This document shows, piece by piece, positions 1 through 6,779 of a DNA stretch of 12,748 nt (positions are counted from its first letter, which is position 1; each line of letters begins with the position of its first letter). Location: positions 1-12,748 of the forward strand of contig CAZVNF010000117.1 of the NCBI GenBank assembly GCA_964628215.1, in the 5' to 3' direction. Origin of the DNA: CAIVAT01 sp964628215 (GTDB lineage: Bacteria > Bacteroidota > Bacteroidia > Bacteroidales > FEN-979). The notes beneath the pieces are model-generated. The model made no database searches and was not told the origin of the DNA. It saw only the letters and a program-made list of their open reading frames with translations. The translations under genes and the position numbers were made by a program.

Positions 1-24
1 CAATGATCGCAAATTTTTTCAAAT

Positions 25-96
25 TTCGCTATTTCGCCATTTCGCCATTTCGCTATTTCGCTACTTCGCTACCTCGCTACCTCGCTACCTCACTAA
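25..96. repeat. 8-bp tandem repeat next to the queA stop
   Basis: Eight consecutive 8-bp units run from 25 to 88. They drift stepwise from TTCGCTAT or TTCGCCAT to TTCGCTAC and then CTCGCTAC. A ninth, degenerate unit (CTCACTAA, 89-96) contains the queA stop codon, read as TAG on the minus strand at 95-93. The graded change along the array suggests growth by slippage. No gene is visible in 1-92 apart from this array. I see no convincing hairpin terminator for queA here. Confidence 0.85.
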
Positions 97-1142
97 AGAA
101 TCAGCATCGGGTTCCCATACGTAAAGAACTGGTACTTCTTTTCTATGGCAACCTCGTAAGCTTTCATGAGAAGGTCATAACCGGCAAATGCGGCAACCAT
201 CATCATCATGGGCGACTGCGACATGTGCAGGTTGGTGATCATGGCATTGGCAATGCTGAATTCATACGGAGGGAAGATGAACTTGTTGGTCCAGCCGCGA
301 TAGGGTTTGAGTGTGCCGGCAACGGTTACCGACGACTCAATTGCTTTCATGGTGGTGGTTCCCACGGCCACGATACGTCCCTTGCGGGCCATGGCACGGT
401 TCACGATTTCGGCGGCTTCGGGTTCGATGATCATCTCCTCCGAGTCCATTTTATGCTTGGTTAGGTCTTCCACATCAATGGTGCGGAAATTTCCCAGGCC
501 CAGATGGAGGGTGATTTCGGCAAAAGAGACCCCCTGAAGTTCGAGGCGTTTGATGATTTCGCGGCTGAAATGCATCCCCGCGGTAGGAGCAGCTACGGCA
601 CCTTCGTGTTTGGCGAAGATGGTCTGATACCGTTCTTCATCTTCGGTGGTAGCCTGGCGGTTATGGATTTTTGGCAGCGGAGTTTCCCCCAGCCGCTGGA
701 TGGTTTTTTTGAACTCTTCGTACGGACCGTCAAAGAGGAAACGGATGGTACGTCCACGGGAGGTGGTATTGTCGATCACTTCTGCCACTAAGGCATCATC
801 ATCGCCGAAATACAATTTATTGCCAATCCTTATTTTACGGGCAGGGTCGACCAGCACATCCCAGAGGCGTGATTCGCGGTTCAGTTCGCGAAGCAGAAAT
901 ACTTCGATTTTGGCGCCGGTTTTCTCTTTTTCTCCATACAACCTTGCAGGAAAGACCTTGGTGTTGTTGATGATAAATGCATCCCCCTCGCCAAAATAGT
1001 TGAGGATATCCTTGAACTGTGCATGTTCAATGGTTTGCGTCTTGCGATCAAGCACCAGCATGGGAACTTCGTCACGGTGTTTCGAAGGGTGGCTGGCGAT
1101 CAGGTCTGGAGGGAGGTGGAAGCGAAACTGAGATAATTTCAT
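93..1142 (-). CDS. queA: S-adenosylmethionine:tRNA ribosyltransferase-isomerase QueA
   Basis: QueA transfers and isomerises the ribosyl part of S-adenosylmethionine onto preQ1 at the tRNA wobble position, giving epoxyqueuosine in the cytosolic queuosine pathway. The 349-residue product is close to the usual length of about 340-350. Family motifs run in order: DLIASHP near residue 16, INNTKVFPARLYG in the first quarter, EGAVAAPTAGMHFS in the middle, LHLGLGNFR and KHKMDSEEM after it, then VGTTTMKAIES and GWTNKFIFPPYEFS, with the C-terminus ending NPMLIL. The start at 1142 (MKLSQF) matches family N-termini; the frame is open upstream to 1169 but nine extra residues are unlikely. A promoter lies 24 nt upstream. 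One oddity: residues about 304-316 read NLHMSQSPMMMMV, where the family usually has a motif like NFHLPxSTLLMLV. The assignment is very secure. Confidence 0.97.
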   Translation of the reverse strand: MKLSQFRFHLPPDLIASHPSKHRDEVPMLVLDRKTQTIEHAQFKDILNYFGEGDAFIINNTKVFPARLYGEKEKTGAKIEVFLLRELNRESRLWDVLVDPARKIRIGNKLYFGDDDALVAEVIDNTTSRGRTIRFLFDGPYEEFKKTIQRLGETPLPKIHNRQATTEDEERYQTIFAKHEGAVAAPTAGMHFSREIIKRLELQGVSFAEITLHLGLGNFRTIDVEDLTKHKMDSEEMIIEPEAAEIVNRAMARKGRIVAVGTTTMKAIESSVTVAGTLKPYRGWTNKFIFPPYEFSIANAMITNLHMSQSPMMMMVAAFAGYDLLMKAYEVAIEKKYQFFTYGNPMLIL

Positions 1143-1166
1143 GGTATTCTGCTGGTTAAAGGTCGG

Positions 1167-1197
1167 CAAAGGTAATACTTTTTTACCGGAATGTCAA
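1167..1197 (-). promoter_or_regulatory. Promoter of queA
   Basis: On the minus strand, TTG (1197-1195, in the context TTGACA), a 20-nt spacer and TACCTTTG (1174-1167) match the Bacteroidota consensus TTG-N17-23-TAnnTTTG. The -7 box ends 24 nt before the ATG at 1142, implying a short leader. The motif and spacing are seen in the sequence; promoter function is inferred. Confidence 0.7.
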
Positions 1198-1204
1198 GTG
1201 TTTT

Positions 1205-1876
1205 TTACAGGAACAGATCGGTGACCTTTTCGCCCTTGTCCAGGGCCAGGTGATACGCATGAATGCCCACATTTTCAGCCCCTTCCACATGTACAAGCGT
1301 ATCGTCGATGAACAGGGTTTCAGAGGGTTCCAGGTTGCTTTTCTCCAGCACATGCCTGAAAATTCCGGCAGAGGGTTTCTTTAAACCGACCCCGAAAGAA
1401 AAATATGCCTTTTCAAAAAGCGCATTAAAATCGGGATAACCGAACTGGTTTCTGAACGTTTCAACGTATTTGAGGTAGTGGATTTCGTTGCTGTTGCTGA
1501 GCAGGAAGATCCGGTAGTTTGGCCGCAATTTTTCGAGCAGCCTGATCCGCTCTTCGGGCATGTCGAGCAGCAGTGCATTCCAGGCTTCATCAAGTTGCCG
1601 GTCGGTAACCGGGTTTGTGAAAAACTGCCTCAGCTGGCTGCGGAAATATTCCGGTGTAATGGTTCCGATCTCAAGGTTTTCAAACAACCCGGAGGTTTTG
1701 GTGATGGAAGCCACGATGTCGAAATTCGTCAACCCGAGGTTTATGAAAGCTTTTTTAGTTAACCCCGGATCGATGTTGCAGATCACTCCGCCAAAGTCGA
1801 AGATGATGTTTTTGATTGATTTCGGATTTCGGATTTCGGATTTCGGATTTGAAATTTTAGCCAGGTTGAGGTGCAT
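1205..1876 (-). CDS. HAD superfamily hydrolase, subfamily IA variant 3 (YihX-like phosphatase)
   Basis: This is a cytosolic haloacid-dehalogenase-fold hydrolase, probably a phosphatase of small sugar phosphates or nucleotides; the substrate cannot be read from sequence. Seen: motif I IIFDFGGVICNID with the nucleophile Asp, where the second Asp of DxD is Gly as in variant-3 members; motif II FLLSNSNEIH; the motif III lysine in GLKKPSAGIF; and motif IV LFIDDTLVHVEGA. The helical cap lies between motifs I and II. The start at 1876 gives 223 residues. The frame is open to 1963, but that region holds the tRNA promoter and A/T-rich repeats. No ATG, GTG or TTG lies between the 7-bp repeat and IKNIIFDFGG, so residues about 9-19 are repeat-encoded whichever upstream start is used. 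The gene reads toward queA with a 62-bp gap containing the queA promoter. Confidence 0.88.
   Translation of the reverse strand: MHLNLAKISNPKSEIRNPKSIKNIIFDFGGVICNIDPGLTKKAFINLGLTNFDIVASITKTSGLFENLEIGTITPEYFRSQLRQFFTNPVTDRQLDEAWNALLLDMPEERIRLLEKLRPNYRIFLLSNSNEIHYLKYVETFRNQFGYPDFNALFEKAYFSFGVGLKKPSAGIFRHVLEKSNLEPSETLFIDDTLVHVEGAENVGIHAYHLALDKGEKVTDLFL
1819..1851. repeat. 7-bp tandem repeat inside the HAD reading frame
   Basis: Four perfect copies of ATTTCGG occupy 1819-1846, followed by a partial copy (ATTTG). On the minus strand they encode the N-terminal segment NPKSEIRNPKS of the HAD protein. A repeat of this kind would normally be intergenic, so it has either become part of the coding sequence or lies in a mis-called start region. 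Confidence 0.85.
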
Positions 1877-1904
1877 GGGAGAAAAGAATTTGCCAGAATT
1901 GATC

Positions 1905-1935
1905 TTGCAAACTTCGTAAAAATAATCTACTTTTG
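1905..1935 (+). promoter_or_regulatory. Promoter of the tRNA gene
   Basis: TTG (1905-1907), a 20-nt spacer and TACTTTTG (1928-1935) match the Bacteroidota consensus and have the same spacer as the queA promoter. Transcription would begin near 1942, about 45 nt upstream of the tRNA 5' end, leaving a leader to be trimmed by RNase P. The site lies within the upstream open extension of the HAD frame, which supports the shorter HAD start. Confidence 0.65.
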
Positions 1936-1942
1936 CAGCCCG

Positions 1943-1983
1943 TATTCGATATTCGTTCATCACTGTTCAATATTCGATATTCG
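1943..1983. repeat. 13-bp direct repeat in the tRNA leader
   Basis: TATTCGATATTCG occurs exactly at 1943-1955 and again at 1971-1983, with the starts 28 bp apart. The 15-bp spacer contains GTTCA twice. The pair fills nearly all of the predicted leader between the promoter and the mature tRNA. Confidence 0.8.
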
Positions 1984-1986
1984 CCC

Positions 1987-2060
1987 GGGCCCATAGCTCA
2001 GATGGTTAGAGCAGTAGACTCATAATCTATTGGTCCTAGGTTCAAGTCCTAGTGGGCCCA
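1987..2060 (+). tRNA. tRNA with anticodon CAU, probably tRNA-Ile2 (lysidine type), otherwise elongator tRNA-Met
   Basis: A full cloverleaf can be drawn. The acceptor stem is GGGCCCA (1987-1993) with TGGGCCC (2053-2059), followed by discriminator A at 2060. The D stem is GCTC with GAGC. The anticodon stem is GTAGA with TCTAT (one G-U pair), and loop CTCATAA places CAT at 2021-2023. The T stem is CTAGG with CCTAG and the loop is TTCAAGT. CCA is not encoded. A G1-C72 pair argues against initiator tRNA, which has a C1-A72 mismatch in bacteria. The TTGGTC variable region and TTCAAGTCC T-arm resemble bacterial tRNA-Ile(CAU), whose wobble C is modified by TilS. The choice between Ile2 and elongator Met is inference from resemblance. 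Confidence 0.95.
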
Positions 2061-2065
2061 CAAAA

Positions 2066-2144
2066 AATGAGCAATGAACAATGCGCAATGAATAATATCG
2101 GCGCTATAAGTCATTGCGCATTTTTTTATTGCTCATTGCTCATT
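2066..2144. terminator. Bidirectional terminator hairpin built from 7-bp repeats (dispersed palindrome, copy 1)
   Basis: The left arm is four 7-bp units (AATGAGC, AATGAAC, AATGCGC, AATGAAT; 2066-2093). The right arm holds TCATTGCGCATT (2111-2122) and GCTCATT twice (2131-2144). On the plus strand a 12-bp stem, 2080-2091 with 2111-2122, runs straight into T7 (2121-2127), giving a terminator for the tRNA. On the minus strand a 17-bp stem, 2144-2128 with 2082-2066 (one G-U pair), is followed by T6 (2067-2062), giving a terminator for the small-protein gene ending at 2146. The apex carries AATATCGGCGCTAT, also found at 6562-6575. Confidence 0.75.
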
Positions 2145-2145
2145 G

Positions 2146-2376
2146 TTAGTCTGAAAACCTTTTTTGCCGGAAGGCTTTAAGTAATTTCCATGTGCCAAAG
2201 CCTGCCACCATTACAAGCGCAACGGCCAGTCCGCCCCCGATGGGAGCCCCGCCTCCGCCTATCGGACCGTTACCGCTGACATTCGCTGAAGCAGGCGGAG
2301 GTGGCGGAGCCTGTGCAAAAAGAGTCAATGTTGCTATAGATAGAACAGCTGCTGAAAGAATGAGTTTCTGTTTCAT
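2146..2376 (-). CDS. Small exported Pro/Gly-rich protein with PIGGG motif, one membrane helix and basic tail
   Basis: The function is unknown. The 76-residue product has a clear N-terminal signal sequence (MKQKLILSAAVLSIATLTLFAQA) and a PPPPPASA stretch. A glycine-rich segment follows in which PIGGG occurs twice (NGPIGGGG, then APIGGGL at about residues 44-50). Then come a hydrophobic helix (about 50-64) and a basic end (KAFRQKR). A motif, membrane helix and basic tail in that order resemble tripartite C-terminal sorting signals, and similar PIDGG/PIGGG-tailed short proteins occur in Bacteroidota; processing is inference. The gene starts 6 bp after the stop of the upstream beta-helix protein gene, so it is almost certainly co-transcribed with it, and it ends at the bidirectional terminator. 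Confidence 0.75.
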   Translation of the reverse strand: MKQKLILSAAVLSIATLTLFAQAPPPPPASANVSGNGPIGGGGAPIGGGLAVALVMVAGFGTWKLLKAFRQKRFSD

Positions 2377-2382
2377 GATTGT

Positions 2383-5300
2383 TTACTTGTTGATGACTTT
2401 TGTGACAAAATTCCGGCCTTCCGAAGAAACGCTTACAATATACATACCCCTTGCAAGGGGAGCTTCAATGCTGATGATCCCATCCATTGTTTTTTCCTCG
2501 GTTCGGATGAGTTGCCCAAGCACATCATATAGGTTGATATGGGCAGGATGCCCCTGAATTGAGGGCATCTCCAGGTATACCCTGCCGCTGCTGATAAAGG
2601 CTTTGCCCTCCAGGGAAATGTTTGCGGCGACCCCCTCAGGATAGCCGAAGATCAGGCTGAATCTTTTTTCATTGTTGGCAGGATGATGGGTAAATGCATA
2701 GCTGCTGTTCTGCCTCAGGTCGGTCACCGACCCGCTGAGATGATCCTGAAGCCGTATCGGGAGTGAGATGTCAAAGCTTTCAATGCCTGAAACATTAAGA
2801 ATTACCTGCCCGTCGTAACTCGTTTTAAAGTCGAGGGGAACCACCAGGGATCCCGACGGAGGATGCTGCTGGTTGATACTTAGTCTGAAATCTCCTTTTT
2901 CGGTCCAGAGCTGCGGAGCCTCTTGCAGCCCCCACATCTTGAACCCGTCGAACTGCGGGTCGAACCCGGAACCGGCAGAACTGTCAAGGCCTACAAAGGT
3001 TTCGTCGTAGTAATTGTTCGATTGAGTCGAAATCCTCAGGGTGTTGTCCTGGCTTGATTTATAAAATGGCTGTGCATTGTGAACGCAGGCGTTGTTGTTC
3101 ATCGTCAGCACAGGGGTGCCGCTGGCCATGACAATGAAAGCCTGTCCGGCCGGCACATAGGAGTTGCCGGAAAGGGTGGTGTAATTTCCGATGGAACGGT
3201 TCCATATCCAGGCTGTTGCGCCAATGTTGCTCTTCAGCCATCCTCCCGATGCGCCCCAGTTGATGGCTGAGGGATAGGGATTGGGCACCAGGTTAAAGGT
3301 ATAGGTGCCCCCATAGGAAACAGTCGGGCTGAAAGAACCTGTGTTCAGATTCCCGGTGAACGTATAGGTGTTTGCAGCTCCGGGATAATAGATCATGTAA
3401 CCTGAGAGGCATGAGATCGGAGTGGTGGTAGCTGACCCCAGGTTGATCCATTTCCCGTAATAGTTGTTATTCGTGGGTTCGGTCTGCGTTGGATCCAGGT
3501 TGTAGAGATATGACCCCAGGAAGAGGTTGGTTGTTGGATTTGCCTTGTAGACCGGGATGGAAATGAAATGATAGATGTTGTCGTTAAGGTTAGCACTTCC
3601 AGTGACATACCTTTGTACCGTAGTTCCTACCGCAGCAGAACCCTGGATGAGGGAACCGGTTCCGGTCTCATCGCTGCTGATCACAAGCCCGCTGTTGCCC
3701 GCGTTGTTGGTGAGGGTGCCGTTGACCGTGAGGGCTTTGCCAGGATCGATTGTCACTACCGCCCCTGGCTGAATGGTCAGGCTATTACAGGTGGCCGGAC
3801 TTGCCACTGGCTGTGTTATATGGGGCTGATTGGCAGGAGCAGAGGGGATGATTACACTAGACGATGTCAGGGGTAAGGAATTCAGGTCCCAGTTCTCTGC
3901 AACCGACCAGTCGGTAGAAGAAGATCCCGTCCAGGTAAGTGTGTTGTTCTTTTCCCAGGCTCCCATCTCGGGAGATGAACCTGATCTGGCGGATCCTCCG
4001 TAATCGGTAGTTACACCCGTGCCTGTTGCTGCCGGTAATGAGGTTGAAGGGATATAATTCCCCGCATTCGTACCGCCGGCATTGGCAAAAGAAGGATTCA
4101 GTTCCTGGCTGTGAGCATCGTTCCCTGTCACTCCAGTCACAATAGGGATTGATGTTTTATCACCCCCGTAATAGCCGGGTATTTTGCCTGTCCCGGTAAC
4201 GTAGTAATCGTTGTAGTCGCAGGTCAGGTTTCCTCCGGTATTCAGAATGTACATTGCATAGTGATTCCCTCCGGCTCCGTTATTGGAACGGGCATTGAAG
4301 AAGATGTTATTCCTGTAATTCCTGGTATTGGCCGTGGTGGGGTTATATAATCCTGCGCTCTTCAGAGAACCTGAAGTCGGAGATCCGTTAAGATATACGG
4401 AATTGAAATAAATATTGCTTGTTCCTGATGAATTTCCGTCATAAATGCCGTAAAGATTTGTTGTCGTGTTTCCTCCGAGGATAATGATATTATTGGAGAA
4501 GGTTGCAACTCCGTAAGCGATTTTGATTCCATCGATATAGGCAGCATTGCTGCCTGAACTTACATTCAGGTCGTAAATTAAATTGCCTGTCACAGCACTT
4601 GCAGTAGGTTGACTGTAAAAATAAATCCCCGCCACATGCCCTGTAAAGGAAGAATAAGAATTGGATATATTATAAATTGTGTTTCCGGAGATGGTATGCG
4701 CAGTATTGTTCTTACTGACAAAAGCTATTCCGGCTGCTGAAATGTAAGGATTGTTCGGATTAACAGGATCACAATCGCTGGCCGCGTTTGCGTTAGCAAT
4801 GGTCAAATGATGTATCAGATTACCCGAAACCGTCGCGGTAGGCTCAACAATAAAGATTCCATACATTTGCCCGTAAACAGTCGTACTGCTGTTGGTCGTG
4901 CCGTTGGTAAGATTGGCAACCGTATTGTTCATTACATTAACAGTTCCGGAATTACCATTGCTGCTTGTAATCCCCCATACCTTTTGGGCACCAGTGGTTG
5001 AAAAAGAGGTCGCATGGATGCTATTGGATGTAGAAATACTACCGATGGTATTGTTACTAAGAGAGCAGGTATTACCATTGGCAGCAAAGAAAATCCCGTA
5101 AAAATTTGTTGCACTGGCAGACGATGTGTTAGCCGTGGTAATTGAACCTATGATGTTGTTCTGGGCATTGACATCAGAGGATTGAAAGTACATTGCATAA
5201 AATGCCGAGTTGCCATTGGCTGTAAAAGTAACAGAACCGGTTCCGTCAGAGGCTCCATAGCAGTTACCTGCCGTGGTTCCTATGTTGATTTTCCCTCTCT

Positions 5301-6360
5301 GCATGTTCATTCCCCACCATGTATAATTATTGCTGTTCTTAAAATTGACATTTTTTATCGTATTCCCCTGAATTTCAGTCGCAGTTGTAGTCCCCACCCT
5401 GAATTCCATGAGAGAGAAGGTATTGCCTCCTGTGGTTTTATTCCATATACCACCGCATAATGGAGCACTGCCGCCAAAATAGTTGTTCGAAATAATAAAA
5501 CCATTGCCACCGTCGGCATAAATATATAGGATCCTCATATTATTGGAAGTCGTAATTGTATAATCCTGGGTATCATAGAAACTGTTTCCCGATATTGTCC
5601 AGGCATCGTTGTAACTCTGACCGCCGTCTCCTCCTATCCCTAATTTTATGATGAATGCATGATTTGGGTTAGCATTCAATACATCATGGATATTATTGTT
5701 GCTGATCGTATTTAAATGATTCGGGAAGTTGGAATTTCCAGTGGAGGTTATCGTACTAACAGGTCTGTTTCCTCCAGCATTGGTGATCTCATTGTGATCG
5801 ATTGAGTTATGGCTGTTTCCGGCAGAAGTGGCGGTACTGCTGAAAAGCAAGATGCCCATTTCACTTCCTGTTGCTGATCCTTTGATCACGCAATATTTCA
5901 CCGTATTGTATGTGGCATCGTTGTTGAATTTTATCGTTGACGCATTGCCATCATTGGGCCTGGTATTGGCGATCGTCATATCGGTCGAAAATCCTGTTGC
6001 ATTAACCCTGCCATCAAATGTTACATAATCAGCGCCGTTGAGATCGATTAGTGCCCCCCCAATGTTCCCGCTTAAAGTTACTCCGCTGACAGTCGGATAA
6101 ATGTTCACCGAGGTGTAACTGGCGCTTCCCGAGCCGCTGGCATTCAGCACCGCCGAAGCGACTTCGGTAGTACTTTGCTTAACCTTTATCTTGATAATGC
6201 CCTTGTGTGTGCCAAGATTGATGGCGCTAAAAGCCCCTTGCAGGGTAGTATAGTCTGTACTGTCGGCCCCAACCGTGGCCCTGACGGTTACATTCTGGGC
6301 GTTTAACGCCATGTTCATGCCTATTACGAAGAGCATAACGGTAAAAATTCTATTTTTCAT
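2383..6360 (-). CDS. Large T9SS-exported right-handed beta-helix surface protein
   Basis: This 1325-residue protein is predicted to be secreted or surface-attached through the type IX secretion system. A signal peptide ends near residue 22 (MNMALNAQ). Residues about 25-800 are asparagine- and glycine-rich with recurring short strands such as ISNNNI, ISGNTI and FSNNII, typical of pectate-lyase-like parallel beta-helices. This part closes with a DYGGSAR...EMGAWE motif near 790, common at the end of such domains. A module starting TWTGSSSTDW (about 805) resembles W-G-...-NW...P...V.IP segments of Bacteroidota secreted proteins. A further module starts near 925 (YHFISIPV). The last 80 or so residues form a T9SS type A sorting domain (INLYDVLGQLIR...GMYIVSVSSEG...VTKVINK). 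No catalytic residues can be assigned, so adhesin or polysaccharide-acting enzyme are both open. It is first in a two-gene unit. No consensus promoter was found. Confidence 0.9.
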   Translation of the reverse strand: MKNRIFTVMLFVIGMNMALNAQNVTVRATVGADSTDYTTLQGAFSAINLGTHKGIIKIKVKQSTTEVASAVLNASGSGSASYTSVNIYPTVSGVTLSGNIGGALIDLNGADYVTFDGRVNATGFSTDMTIANTRPNDGNASTIKFNNDATYNTVKYCVIKGSATGSEMGILLFSSTATSAGNSHNSIDHNEITNAGGNRPVSTITSTGNSNFPNHLNTISNNNIHDVLNANPNHAFIIKLGIGGDGGQSYNDAWTISGNSFYDTQDYTITTSNNMRILYIYADGGNGFIISNNYFGGSAPLCGGIWNKTTGGNTFSLMEFRVGTTTATEIQGNTIKNVNFKNSNNYTWWGMNMQRGKINIGTTAGNCYGASDGTGSVTFTANGNSAFYAMYFQSSDVNAQNNIIGSITTANTSSASATNFYGIFFAANGNTCSLSNNTIGSISTSNSIHATSFSTTGAQKVWGITSSNGNSGTVNVMNNTVANLTNGTTNSSTTVYGQMYGIFIVEPTATVSGNLIHHLTIANANAASDCDPVNPNNPYISAAGIAFVSKNNTAHTISGNTIYNISNSYSSFTGHVAGIYFYSQPTASAVTGNLIYDLNVSSGSNAAYIDGIKIAYGVATFSNNIIILGGNTTTNLYGIYDGNSSGTSNIYFNSVYLNGSPTSGSLKSAGLYNPTTANTRNYRNNIFFNARSNNGAGGNHYAMYILNTGGNLTCDYNDYYVTGTGKIPGYYGGDKTSIPIVTGVTGNDAHSQELNPSFANAGGTNAGNYIPSTSLPAATGTGVTTDYGGSARSGSSPEMGAWEKNNTLTWTGSSSTDWSVAENWDLNSLPLTSSSVIIPSAPANQPHITQPVASPATCNSLTIQPGAVVTIDPGKALTVNGTLTNNAGNSGLVISSDETGTGSLIQGSAAVGTTVQRYVTGSANLNDNIYHFISIPVYKANPTTNLFLGSYLYNLDPTQTEPTNNNYYGKWINLGSATTTPISCLSGYMIYYPGAANTYTFTGNLNTGSFSPTVSYGGTYTFNLVPNPYPSAINWGASGGWLKSNIGATAWIWNRSIGNYTTLSGNSYVPAGQAFIVMASGTPVLTMNNNACVHNAQPFYKSSQDNTLRISTQSNNYYDETFVGLDSSAGSGFDPQFDGFKMWGLQEAPQLWTEKGDFRLSINQQHPPSGSLVVPLDFKTSYDGQVILNVSGIESFDISLPIRLQDHLSGSVTDLRQNSSYAFTHHPANNEKRFSLIFGYPEGVAANISLEGKAFISSGRVYLEMPSIQGHPAHINLYDVLGQLIRTEEKTMDGIISIEAPLARGMYIVSVSSEGRNFVTKVINK

Positions 6361-6551
6361 AGTTGTGAATTGAATTGGACGGAGTTAAGGAAGGCGTGAA
6401 CTGGTCTGTTTTGAAATTTCTAAGTTCAAAACATTTTTTACGGATAATTGAGATATAAAATTAAATGTTTTTTTGATTGATAAACATTTATCAACTGATT
6501 TATATTTGGAATCATGTTGTTTAGAGATCTTCCTCGTTTTGTTTTACGATC

Positions 6552-6634
6552 ATTCATGAACAATATCGGCGCTATTTGTCATTGCTCGTTTTTTTTACTG
6601 GTCTTTGTTCATTGTTCATTCTCCGTTGTTCATT
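6552..6634. repeat. Dispersed palindrome, copy 2 (degraded left arm)
   Basis: It shares the apex AATATCGGCGCTAT (6562-6575) exactly with 2094-2107. As in copy 1, this is followed by GTCATTGC (6578-6585), a T8 run (6589-6596) and a right arm of 7-bp units (GTTCATT, GTTCATT, CTCCGTT, GTTCATT). The left arm is reduced to little more than ATGAACA, so the long hairpin of copy 1 cannot form. No annotated gene transcribed on the plus strand precedes it, so it is unlikely to be serving as a terminator here. Confidence 0.7.
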
Positions 6635-6692
6635 ATATTTAAGGATTATTGGTTCAGATTGACTAAAAGTAGTTAATTTAACCGGAGTAATC

Positions 6693-6714
6693 TTTTCAAA
6701 TAATAATTTGAAAA
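6693..6714. promoter_or_regulatory. Perfect 9-bp inverted repeat upstream of the alpha-CTD-like gene
   Basis: TTTTCAAAT, a 4-nt spacer (AATA) and ATTTGAAAA form a perfect dyad. It lies 65 nt before the ATG at 6780. Its size and place suit a dimeric repressor or activator site, but it could also be a chance palindrome in AT-rich DNA. No regulator gene is recognisable next to it other than the alpha-CTD-like protein itself. Confidence 0.4.
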
Positions 6715-6779
6715 ATACAGAAGTAGAAATGGGTGGATGGTGAACAAAAATTAACCAAAAAAGTCAAGAAGAAAACCAT

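Larger units (their letters stand above)
6361..6779. other. 419-bp AT-rich non-coding region between divergent genes
   Basis: This stretch separates the beta-helix protein gene (minus) from the alpha-CTD-like gene (plus). It contains no supported gene. It holds an isolated TATATTTG (6501-6508) whose nearest upstream TTG is 25 nt away, a degraded copy of the palindromic element (6552-6634), and a perfect 9-bp inverted repeat (6693-6714). I found no well-spaced consensus promoter for either flanking gene. Confidence 0.8.

Noticed and set aside
25..96. Short tandem array as a possible CRISPR.
   Set aside because: Units are 8 bp and contiguous, without spacers; no cas genes are present.
1877..1963. 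Longer HAD protein starting at 1963.
   Set aside because: The extension overlaps the tRNA promoter and part of a 13-bp direct repeat and has no family similarity.
3079..5460. Several open frames of 60-100 codons on the plus strand opposite the beta-helix gene.
   Set aside because: They are shadows of a long, clearly coding minus-strand frame and show no domain-like sequence.
6501..6596. TATATTTG at 6501-6508 followed about 80 nt later by a T8 run, suggesting a small RNA.
   Set aside because: The nearest upstream TTG is 25 nt away, outside the usual 17-23, and the degraded left arm does not form a solid hairpin before the T-run.
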